DNA of 5,146 bases from Methanobacteriota archaeon (GCA_023396365.1 JAEWWL010000044.1:1-5146); one strand, 5' to 3'; shown: positions 1 through 4,059, counted from the stretch's first letter. Notes: generated by a model from the letters alone, not told the origin. Numbers and translations: made by a program.

Positions 1-14
1 GGTTATCTTATATT

Positions 15-281
15 ATGAGTCAGTTTAAAAAAGCGTCTGAGATTGACAAAAGCAGTAAAAGAGCTTTTTATCCTGAAATCAGGGATGTAATTATAAAGCA
101 TCTGAAAACATTTCAAAATCCGGTAACTATAACAAGCACAATCATTGAACTGAACAAAAACGGCCTTAATCCCTCAAGAAGTGTTGTGAAAAGATATTTT
201 GATGAGCTTGTAAAAGCAGGTGCTGTAACTGTAAGGGTTAACGGGAATGTCTATGAATTTACTTTAAGCAAAAAAGAATGA
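15..281 (+). CDS. Small winged-helix-like protein, unknown function
   Basis: I do not recognise a named family. The 88-residue product reads as a compact helix-turn-helix fold with a wing: a long helix at about residues 18-33 (FYPEIRDVIIKHLKTF), a second at 37-50, a recognition-type helix at 54-69 (SRSVVKRYFDELVKAG), then a two-strand wing at 71-84 (VTVRVNGNVYEFTL). It is lysine-rich and has no cysteines or membrane segment, which would suit a small nucleic-acid-binding regulator; this is inference from the pattern only. The frame is open to the window edge (no in-frame stop before the ATG), and no clear ribosome binding site lies in the 14 visible bases apart from a GGT at the very edge, so the true start may lie upstream. 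It is convergent with the radical SAM gene, with T runs between them. A short archaeal winged-helix DNA-binding protein is the best alternative description. Confidence 0.7.
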   Translation: MSQFKKASEIDKSSKRAFYPEIRDVIIKHLKTFQNPVTITSTIIELNKNGLNPSRSVVKRYFDELVKAGAVTVRVNGNVYEFTLSKKE

Positions 282-304
282 ATATTTTAATCCGTATTAA
301 ATTT

Positions 305-345
305 CAAAAAAAACGCATTTTTTTAAAAAAACAGTTTTTTAGTAT
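305..345. terminator. Bidirectional oligo-T/oligo-A terminator between convergent genes
   Basis: The gap between the two convergent genes holds A8 (306-313), T7 directly followed by A7 (318-331), and T6 (335-340). Read on either strand this gives several oligo-T stretches just past a stop codon, the usual archaeal termination signal. The T7A7 block is itself a palindrome. A similar T6A7 block spans the radical SAM stop codon (359-371). Confidence 0.6.
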
Positions 346-362
346 CCTCCTGCGGCGCTTTT

Positions 363-1232
363 TTAAAAAAATGCTGTGAGGCTTCTTTGCTTTTTATCTT
401 CATAAGTCTGAAGGTAGGAAAATACTGCATCATTGTCGCAGACAATGTTTTCTTTTTTGCATTCATCATGCAGAATTTTTGCAAGACGGCTGCTGTGCGG
501 GCTTAACACCTCATAGCTGTCCCCGTAATTCATCTGATATATTTCTTTTAGTCCGGGGAAGTGCTCGTCTAATTTATCGTAGAAATACTCCCTGCTTCCC
601 GGCCTTAATGTAAGTCCTGCGCCAAAAAAGAGCACTCCGTAAACTTCTGCCTCTTTGCATAAGTCAAGCAGGCCGCGTATATTTTCTTCAGTGTCATTGA
701 TGTATGGAAGAATAGGGCAGAGCCATACAACTGTCGGGATATTGTTCTCCTTTAGAGTCTTTAAAAGTTCAAAGCGTTTTTGTGTTGTGCAGACTCCGGG
801 CTCAAGAATTTTGCATAAATCGCTGCTATCTGTTGTAAGGGTAACCTGCACAACGCATTTGGAATTTTCGTTGATTTTTATTAAGAGATCCAGATCCCTT
901 AATATTCTGTCTGATTTTGTAAGGATGCTCAAGCCAAAGCCATAGTTTTTTATAATTTCCAGGCATTTTCTTGTTATTTTAAGTTCTGATTCCTCCAAAA
1001 TGTATGGATCACACATTGAGCCTGTCCCAATCATGCATCTTTTCCTGCGGCTTTTAAGCTCTTTTTCAAGAAGCTGCGGAGCATTAATTTTCACTGCAAC
1101 ATCAGAAAAATCATGACTCATATTATAGCAGCCGCTTCTGGAATCGCAGTAAATGCACCCGTGTGTGCATCCGCGAAAGACGTTCATTCCGTTTTTTTGC
1201 GACAAAAGACTTTTGGCTTTTATAAAATGCAT
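363..1232 (-). CDS. SPL-family radical SAM protein with C-terminal PIP box
   Basis: A radical S-adenosylmethionine enzyme resembling the spore photoproduct lyase / SplB group (COG1533-like). The [4Fe-4S]-binding CX3CX2C motif is at C22-C26-C29 within FRGCTHGCIYCD. Further family-like segments are GTGSMCDPY at 69-77 (glycine-rich, SAM-contacting region), LTKSDRILRD at 104-113 and PILPYINDTEENI at 173-185. The 289-residue length looks complete. True spore photoproduct lyase repairs UV-induced thymine dimers; the substrate of this archaeal relative is unknown, and DNA repair is only a suggestion. The last eight residues, QRSLTAFF (282-289), fit the PIP-box consensus Qxx[LIM]xx[FY][FY] for binding the PCNA sliding clamp. 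The start is the first ATG giving the family-like MHFIKAK opening; only a weak GAGAAG lies before it. The stop codon sits in a T7A6 run. It is convergent with the 88-residue gene and stands alone as a transcript. Confidence 0.88.
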   Translation of the reverse strand: MHFIKAKSLLSQKNGMNVFRGCTHGCIYCDSRSGCYNMSHDFSDVAVKINAPQLLEKELKSRRKRCMIGTGSMCDPYILEESELKITRKCLEIIKNYGFGLSILTKSDRILRDLDLLIKINENSKCVVQVTLTTDSSDLCKILEPGVCTTQKRFELLKTLKENNIPTVVWLCPILPYINDTEENIRGLLDLCKEAEVYGVLFFGAGLTLRPGSREYFYDKLDEHFPGLKEIYQMNYGDSYEVLSPHSSRLAKILHDECKKENIVCDNDAVFSYLQTYEDKKQRSLTAFF

Positions 1233-1261
1233 CTTCTCTTATCAGTTTACTGACTGCCACT

Positions 1262-1275
1262 GAATAATTTTATTC
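1262..1275 (-). promoter_or_regulatory. Possible TATA element of the radical SAM gene
   Basis: GAATAAAATTATTC on the minus strand lies about 30-43 bases before the start codon and is an inverted repeat (GAATAA/TTATTC). Archaeal initiation about 25 bases downstream would leave a short leader of roughly a dozen bases. Other AT-rich elements further up (for example TTTTTATAAAAAC near 1350-1362) are alternatives, so the assignment is weak. Confidence 0.3.
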
Positions 1276-1364
1276 CCTCTAAAAAATTATCATCTGGGAA
1301 AAACAAAATATTTCAGAATTTTTCTTAATTTGAAAAATAAAAAGTTCCAGTTTTTATAAAAATT

Positions 1365-1372
1365 AAAAAAAA
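1365..1372 (-). terminator. T8 terminator after tRNA-Phe
   Basis: A run of eight T on the minus strand begins 11 bases after the mature 3' end of tRNA-Phe and is followed by more T-rich sequence. This is the usual archaeal tRNA termination signal. Confidence 0.6.
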
Positions 1373-1382
1373 CAATTGTTTA

Positions 1383-1456
1383 TGCCTCAACCCGGATTTG
1401 AACCGGGGACAACCAGATCTTCAGTCTGGCGCTCTCCCAGGCTGAGCTATTGAGGC
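1383..1456 (-). tRNA. tRNA-Phe (anticodon GAA)
   Basis: The 74-base sequence folds into a full cloverleaf. The acceptor stem is GCCTCAA/TTGAGGC with discriminator A at 1383. The D arm contains AGCTCAGCCTGGGAGAGC. The anticodon stem CCAGA/TCTGG encloses the loop CTGAAGA, so the anticodon GAA (plus-strand positions 1420-1422) reads Phe codons. The T arm is CCCGG-TTCAAAT-CCGGG. No CCA follows the discriminator, and no intron is present. Confidence 0.97.
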
Positions 1457-1457
1457 T

Positions 1458-1478
1458 CTCAAATCATTCTCATTTGAG
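1458..1478. repeat. 7-bp perfect inverted repeat next to tRNA-Phe 5' end
   Basis: CTCAAAT at 1458-1464 and ATTTGAG at 1472-1478 pair perfectly around a seven-base spacer. The repeat ends one base from the tRNA gene. It is either part of a 5' leader that would form a hairpin in the precursor, or DNA around the start point, depending on which TATA box is used. Confidence 0.6.
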
Positions 1479-1481
1479 CAA

Positions 1482-1489
1482 CTAATATT
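1482..1489 (-). promoter_or_regulatory. Candidate TATA box for tRNA-Phe
   Basis: AATATTAG on the minus strand is centred about 29 bases before the mature tRNA 5' end, which would put initiation 3-6 bases before it. A second candidate, TTTATTAG at 1501-1508, would instead give a leader of about 22 bases beginning at the 7-bp inverted repeat 1458-1478. The sequence alone does not decide between them. Confidence 0.4.
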
Positions 1490-1614
1490 GGTTATCCTGA
1501 CTAATAAATGATTTGATTTGTTCCAGTATTTTTTCAATTTTTTTAGCAGATTCCAACAAAAGTGGAAACGATTTTTTTAGCAGTTCGTCATCAGGGATTT
1601 TACTTTTGCAAATT

Positions 1615-1622
1615 AAAAAAAA
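1615..1622 (-). terminator. Minus-strand T8 run at left edge of the structured block
   Basis: Eight consecutive T on the minus strand directly follow the leftmost inverted repeat of the structured block. This is where a minus-strand transcript of the block would end. It is supportive only if the RNA is made from the minus strand. Confidence 0.4.
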
Positions 1623-1624
1623 GA

Positions 1625-1956
1625 TAAATCCTGAAATTACCTCTTTAAATCCTCATTTCAGGCATATTCTGTTATGGTCGCGGATATGAAAGAGGTGTAA
1701 TTTCCATACCTTTCACTGCATAAATGCAGCCTGAAAAACCCTTATCTGAGCTTATTTTTGCATTTTATCAAAGGCTTAAAAGGCCTCTTTTAAAAAATGG
1801 AAATGCAGGCGATTAGGGGTGATTAAAGCCCGGATTGCATCGATATAGCGGCACGCTATTGCCCTTTGTTTTTCAGACGATGATTATATCGACAGTGGTT
1901 GCGATCGTGCAATACAGAGCTTCTGTGAGGGTCGTAGTTATGACAAATCTCCCCTC
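1625..1956. ncRNA. Candidate structured noncoding RNA, unrecognised family
   Basis: The block has no credible reading frame, is visibly richer in G+C than its flanks, and is dense in inverted repeats. From left to right (plus coordinates): CCTGAAAT/ATTTCAGG (1630-1637/1655-1662); CCTCTTT/AAAGAGG (1640-1646/1689-1695) flanked by GAAATT/AATTTC (1633-1638/1699-1704); CATATTC/GGATATG (1663-1669/1682-1688); CTGCAT-AA-ATGCAG (1716-1729); TGCATTT/AAATGCA (1759-1765/1801-1807) enclosing TTAAAAG-GCCT-CTTTTAA (1776-1793); AGGGGtGATT/AATCtCCCCT (1815-1824/1946-1955) enclosing ATTGCATCGATATA paired with TATATCGA (1885-1892) and TGCAAT (1908-1913); ACAGA-gct-TCTGT (1914-1926). The strand is unresolved. 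A minus TATA-like CTTAAATA (1966-1973) and minus T8 (1615-1622) favour minus, but several helices hold G-U pairs only when read as plus, and a minus start 25 bases from that TATA box would fall inside the closing helix. RNase P and SRP RNA core motifs were not found. Confidence 0.5.
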
Positions 1957-1965
1957 TTTATGCCC

Positions 1966-1973
1966 TATTTAAG
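1966..1973 (-). promoter_or_regulatory. TATA-like CTTAAATA at right edge of the structured block
   Basis: CTTAAATA preceded by an A-rich AAAG on the minus strand resembles an archaeal BRE/TATA element reading into the structured block. The expected start, about 25 bases on, falls near 1944-1946. That would cut off the CCCCT/AATC strand (1946-1955) of the closing helix, which argues against it or against that helix. Confidence 0.35.
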
Positions 1974-1984
1974 CTTTACTTTAC

Positions 1985-1998
1985 AATTTTGCTTTTTA
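1985..1998 (+). terminator. Possible plus-strand T-rich terminator after the structured block
   Basis: TTTTGCTTTTT lies about 35 bases past the right end of the structured block and could end a plus-strand transcript. It is weaker than the T8 run on the other side. Confidence 0.25.
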
Positions 1999-2010
1999 TC
2001 AAAATTAATA

Positions 2011-2148
2011 CATCTCCTGAAAATTAAAATTATGTCATCCAAAAAAATAAAATTACTGCATCCTTAAAAAAATAAAATTACGTCCTCCTCAAAAAACTTA
2101 AATTAATTTATCCTAAAAAAATAAAATAACTTCATCCACAAAAAAATC
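2011..2148. repeat. Degenerate 23-25 bp tandem repeat array, six units
   Basis: Units begin at about 2011, 2036, 2059, 2084, 2109 and 2133, and follow the pattern CATCC-(0 to 2 bases)-A6/7-TAAAATTA-(CGT or similar). The middle units are the best conserved (for example AAAAAAATAAAATTAC twice); the first lacks the long A run and the last is truncated. There is no dyad in the unit and no unique spacer, so this is not a CRISPR array. On the minus strand each unit presents a T6-T7 run, so the array could act as serial terminators downstream of tRNA-Pro. Confidence 0.7.
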
Positions 2149-2419
2149 CCGGAATATATTTTAGTCACGGCAAAAAATAACGGCTTGAAAAAAAACCGGG
2201 TTAATGAATTAGCATCTGCAAAAATTTGTTGCGCGTAAAAAAATTTAAAATTTTTTCAGCTGTTAATATCTCTGTTAAGCTTATATAATGTCTCTAAAAA
2301 GCTTTCAAACGGATTATTGCAATGATATACTATCATTTTGTCTTCACCGCATTATTATTGAATTGTTAATAATATAAAAGTATTTGATAATAATAAATAA
2401 TTATAATTATTTTTAGTGT
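2149..2419. other. AT-rich intergenic stretch with palindromes
   Basis: No protein gene is visible. It holds a 9-bp inverted repeat AAAAAATTT-a-AAATTTTTT (about 2234-2256), a hairpin AATGATAtacTATCATT (2321-2337), ATTATTA/TAATAAT (2351-2357/2367-2373) and a perfect 16-bp palindrome AATAATTATAATTATT (2396-2411). The all-A/T palindromes are only weakly informative in such biased sequence; the hairpin at 2321 is the clearest. Confidence 0.4.
2281..2288. promoter_or_regulatory. Orphan TATA box TTATATAA
   Basis: GTTAAGCTTATATAA is a good archaeal TATA-box match with no annotated gene downstream. The core is its own reverse complement, so direction is undecided. Read as plus, initiation would fall near 2310, just before the AATGATA hairpin, and could produce a very small RNA. 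Confidence 0.35.
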
Positions 2420-2447
2420 AAAAACAAAAAAAGTCCAAAAACAAAAA
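2420..2447 (-). terminator. Multi-T terminator after tRNA-Pro
   Basis: Directly after the tRNA 3' end the minus strand carries T5, T5, T7 and T4 runs in 28 bases, a strong archaeal oligo-T terminator. Confidence 0.7.
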
Positions 2448-2522
2448 TGGGGCCACCGCGATTTGAACGCGGGTCAGAAGACCCCCAGTCTCCTAGGATG
2501 ATCCAGGCTACCCTATGGCCCC
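2448..2522 (-). tRNA. tRNA-Pro (anticodon GGG)
   Basis: The 75-base cloverleaf has acceptor stem GGGGCCA/TGGCCCC with discriminator A, a D arm with AGCCTGGATC, anticodon stem GGAGA/TCTTC (one G-U) enclosing CTGGGGG (anticodon GGG, plus-strand positions 2484-2486), and T arm CCGCG-TTCAAAT-CGCGG. No CCA is encoded and no intron is seen. The GGGGCC acceptor and AGCCTGG D loop are typical of archaeal tRNA-Pro. Confidence 0.96.
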
Positions 2523-2556
2523 GATAAAACTGCTATAACATATTTGAATCAATTGC

Positions 2557-2564
2557 TTATTTAA
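2557..2564 (-). promoter_or_regulatory. Candidate TATA box for tRNA-Pro
   Basis: TTAAATAA preceded by GAAA on the minus strand is centred about 38 bases before the mature tRNA 5' end, giving an expected start about 12 bases upstream of it. It lies beyond the stop of the 68-residue gene and a T6 run (2595-2600), so the tRNA probably has its own promoter. Confidence 0.45.
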
Positions 2565-2594
2565 TTTCTGTTTTAAACCGGAAATTCCGCGGGT

Positions 2595-2600
2595 AAAAAA
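2595..2600 (-). terminator. T6 run after the minD unit
   Basis: Six T on the minus strand directly follow the TAA of the 68-residue gene. This is a modest oligo-T terminator separating the minD unit from tRNA-Pro. Confidence 0.4.
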
Positions 2601-2807
2601 TTAGAATTTATTTTTCTTGAATTCTTCAACATTTCTGGTAAGCTCGTTTAATTCAGAGCATGTAATATTCATTGTGCTGTTGATGCCGTCAACTTCGTTT
2701 AACAGCTGATTTATTCTTCTCTGCATCAGATAAAGTAAAAACAGCAGGAATATAATCACAATGCCAAACAAAACTATAATAAAAAATTCTGCGCCAATAT
2801 CAAACAT
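2601..2807 (-). CDS. Small membrane-anchored coiled-coil protein, MinD neighbour
   Basis: The family is not recognised. The 68-residue product has a short acidic N-terminus, one strongly hydrophobic segment at residues 8-28 (FFIIVLFGIVIIFLLFLLYLM), a positive cap Q29-R30-R31, and then a heptad-like helical region at about 31-65 (INQLLNEVDGINSTMNI... LNELTRNVEEF). By the positive-inside rule the coiled coil faces the cytoplasm. The start is well supported: AGGAGG (2815-2820) lies seven bases before the ATG, inside the last two arginine codons of the ATPase gene, and only one base separates the two genes, so translation is probably coupled. The context suggests a membrane partner or positional cue for the ATPase, but nothing in the sequence shows similarity to bacterial MinE or MinC. 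It is real rather than spurious because of the coupled ribosome site and the coherent topology. Confidence 0.8.
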   Translation of the reverse strand: MFDIGAEFFIIVLFGIVIIFLLFLLYLMQRRINQLLNEVDGINSTMNITCSELNELTRNVEEFKKNKF

Positions 2808-2808
2808 C

Positions 2809-3600
2809 TCATTTCCTCCTTTTTATAAGTGAACGTGCAAGCCTGTCTAAGAATTTTTCTTCAGAACCTGATTTTGCACTCTTCTCATTGAATTCAACAC
2901 CCGCAAGTTCTGCTGCAATTCTTTTTATCTCAATTGATGCAGGAGAATCCGGATATTTTATTACAATCGGTGTTCTGTATGCCGTTGCTCTTCTTACATT
3001 AGGATCATCAGGGATAAGTCCTATTACTTTTGCTCCGAGAACCTCTTCAAATTTATGAACACTAATGTCAGTCTTTTCCAGTGTGGCTCTGTTTAGAATC
3101 ACTCCTTTTATATGTCCTCCTATCATCTCGGTTATAATTTTTGTTTTCAGTGCATCAACCATTGATGACAGTTCGGGGTTTACAACCAGAATTACTTCGT
3201 CTGCAATTGCAAGCGGAACGACACCATCCCTGTTGATGCCTGCCGGGGCATCAAGAATTAAAACATCGCACCTGTTTACGATATCTTTCATGACATCGCG
3301 CAGATGTTCGGGATCAGCATCCTGAAATCCCTGAAGGGATATTCCGCTTGGAATTATCTTTACTCCGCATGGACCTTCGTATATTGCTTCAGAAATTCCT
3401 GCCTTTCCTGCAAGAACCTCATGAAGTGTGACCGGTACATTTTCAAGACCCAGAACTACTCCGATATTGGCCATGCCCATATCAGTATCCATAATATAGG
3501 TCTCTTTGCCATGACTTGCGAGCATTGTTCCAAGATTTACAGACAAAGTGGTTTTTCCGGTACCTCCCTTGCCTGAAGCAATCGTATAAGTAACAACCAT
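2809..3600 (-). CDS. minD: MinD/ParA-family P-loop ATPase
   Basis: A deviant-Walker ATPase of the MinD/ParA class, 263 residues, full length for archaeal MinD-like proteins. The deviant Walker A GKGGTGKTT (10-18) carries the signature lysine K11 and the P-loop lysine K16; the A' motif is DTDMGMAN (38-45, D40); Walker B is VLILDAPAG (113-121, D117). The last 17 residues, EEKFLDRLARSLIKRRK, form an amphipathic basic helix like the membrane-targeting tail of bacterial MinD, so ATP-dependent membrane binding is expected. In bacteria MinD positions the division site with MinC/MinE; in haloarchaea a MinD homologue (MinD4) places archaella and chemosensory arrays, while several archaeal paralogues have no assigned role, so the exact job here is open. 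The ribosome site is weak (GAGATAG). It heads a two-gene unit and is divergent from the roadblock gene. A ParA-like or flagellar FlhG-like label is the alternative. Confidence 0.92.
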   Translation of the reverse strand: MVVTYTIASGKGGTGKTTLSVNLGTMLASHGKETYIMDTDMGMANIGVVLGLENVPVTLHEVLAGKAGISEAIYEGPCGVKIIPSGISLQGFQDADPEHLRDVMKDIVNRCDVLILDAPAGINRDGVVPLAIADEVILVVNPELSSMVDALKTKIITEMIGGHIKGVILNRATLEKTDISVHKFEEVLGAKVIGLIPDDPNVRRATAYRTPIVIKYPDSPASIEIKRIAAELAGVEFNEKSAKSGSEEKFLDRLARSLIKRRK

Positions 3601-3648
3601 AACTATCTCAATTCAGTAAATAAAATTTAGTTTCGATATTCAGGACCG

Positions 3649-3662
3649 ATTATATTTATAAT
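3649..3662 (-). promoter_or_regulatory. minD TATA box within a perfect inverted repeat
   Basis: ATTATA-tt-TATAAT contains TATAAATA on the minus strand (3653-3660), preceded by a BRE-like CGAAC. It is centred about 57 bases before the minD ATG, implying a leader of about 30 bases. The surrounding 6+6 dyad could be a binding site for a repressor, but may only reflect AT-rich sequence. Confidence 0.5.
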
Positions 3663-3737
3663 GTTCGAATTTTACAGCAATATTATTTCAATATGATATC
3701 TAAAAAAAATATTGAAAACCCAAAAAAATATTATATA

Positions 3738-3818
3738 CAAAAAAAAATTGAATACAAAAAAATTGAATACAAAAAAATTGTATACTAAAAAAAAATGAAT
3801 ACAAAAAAAAATTGAATA
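3738..3818. repeat. A-tract tandem repeat array, five units of 15 or 17 bp
   Basis: The units are CAAAAAAAAATTGAATA (3738-3754), CAAAAAAATTGAATA (3755-3769), CAAAAAAATTGTATA (3770-3784), CTAAAAAAAAATGAATA (3785-3801) and CAAAAAAAAATTGAATA (3802-3818). Related but decayed copies flank both ends. The first and last units are identical. The length difference lies in the A run, as expected from slippage. The array sits in the divergent promoter region and has no dyad and no spacers. Confidence 0.85.
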
Positions 3819-4000
3819 ATAAAAAATTATTGAAAAACTAAATCAAATATCAATGAAACTCTAAAAATATTTTTTTTTTATTTTACCTTTTTTTTAAGCA
3901 TCCTGCATGATAACTGCAATTATGTTTGCATTTTTTTTTAAAAAACGCGGGATTTCTCTCCCAAAAAATCTTTGCCGGTATCAATATTATAAACAATTAA
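3819..4000. other. T-run-rich spacer between minD and roadblock units
   Basis: No gene is visible. It holds T10 (3870-3879), T8 (3888-3895) and T9 (3931-3939) on the plus strand, three TGCA tetramers at 3904, 3915 and 3927 (11 and 12 bp apart), and a GGGA/TCCC mini-hairpin (about 3950-3963) that, read on the minus strand, is followed by T6. Confidence 0.4.
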
Positions 4001-4001
4001 T

Positions 4002-4009
4002 TTTATATT
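4002..4009 (+). promoter_or_regulatory. Candidate distal TATA box for the roadblock unit
   Basis: TTTATATT is a good TATA-box match about 100 bases before the roadblock start. Initiation near 4030 would give a leader of about 75 bases beginning near the AAAGC/GCTTT hairpin (4033-4048), which includes the palindrome TAAAGCTTTA. Confidence 0.4.
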
Positions 4010-4051
4010 ATATGGATGAGTGCCGTTTCCAAAAAGCAATAAAGCTTTACC

Positions 4052-4059
4052 GATATAAA
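4052..4059 (+). promoter_or_regulatory. Candidate proximal TATA box for the roadblock unit
   Basis: GATATAAA lies about 50 bases before the start codon. Initiation near 4081 would leave a leader of about 27 bases that still contains the ribosome binding site GAGGT (4094-4098). Either this or the distal box could be the real one. Confidence 0.4.

Larger units (their letters stand above)
1457..1624. other. Intergenic stretch with repeated T7-AGCAG element
   Basis: No protein gene is visible here. Two copies of TTTTTTTAGCAG occur at 1538-1549 and 1572-1583. The second is preceded by a small hairpin, TTCCA (1551-1555) with TGGAA (1563-1567), so hairpin plus T7 on the plus strand resembles a terminator. 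No obvious transcript feeds into it. Confidence 0.4.

Noticed and set aside
344..350. AGGAGGA Shine-Dalgarno-like site on the minus strand just after the radical SAM stop
   Set aside because: No start codon follows at a usable distance and the sequence runs straight into T and A runs; no gene is there.
655..945. Plus-strand open frame of 96 codons opposite the radical SAM gene
   Set aside because: It lies wholly inside the opposite strand of a gene with clear catalytic motifs, has no ribosome site, and has an unlikely serine/arginine-rich composition.
1625..1956. RNase P RNA or SRP (7S) RNA
   Set aside because: Neither strand shows the P4-type GGAAAGTCC and distal ACAGAA-GGCTTA pair of RNase P, nor the SRP helix 8 GGAAGGGAGCA-type core.
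2288..2377. 29-codon frame starting within the orphan TATA box
   Set aside because: The ATG overlaps the TATA element itself, so it could not be transcribed from it. The sequence runs through hairpins and ends in low-complexity isoleucine/leucine codons.
3065..3576. Two plus-strand open frames (3065-3325 and 3304-3576) opposite minD
   Set aside because: Both overlap the conserved MinD coding region antisense, without ribosome sites or recognisable content.
3649..3662. Minus-10-like ATTATA/TATAAT as a bacterial promoter
   Set aside because: There is no matching minus-35 element, and the tRNA and terminator style is archaeal; the same bases fit an archaeal TATA box for minD.
2011..3818. CRISPR arrays at 2011-2148 and 3738-3818
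   Set aside because: Repeat units are contiguous A-rich sequences of 15-25 bp with no unique spacers, and no cas genes are nearby.
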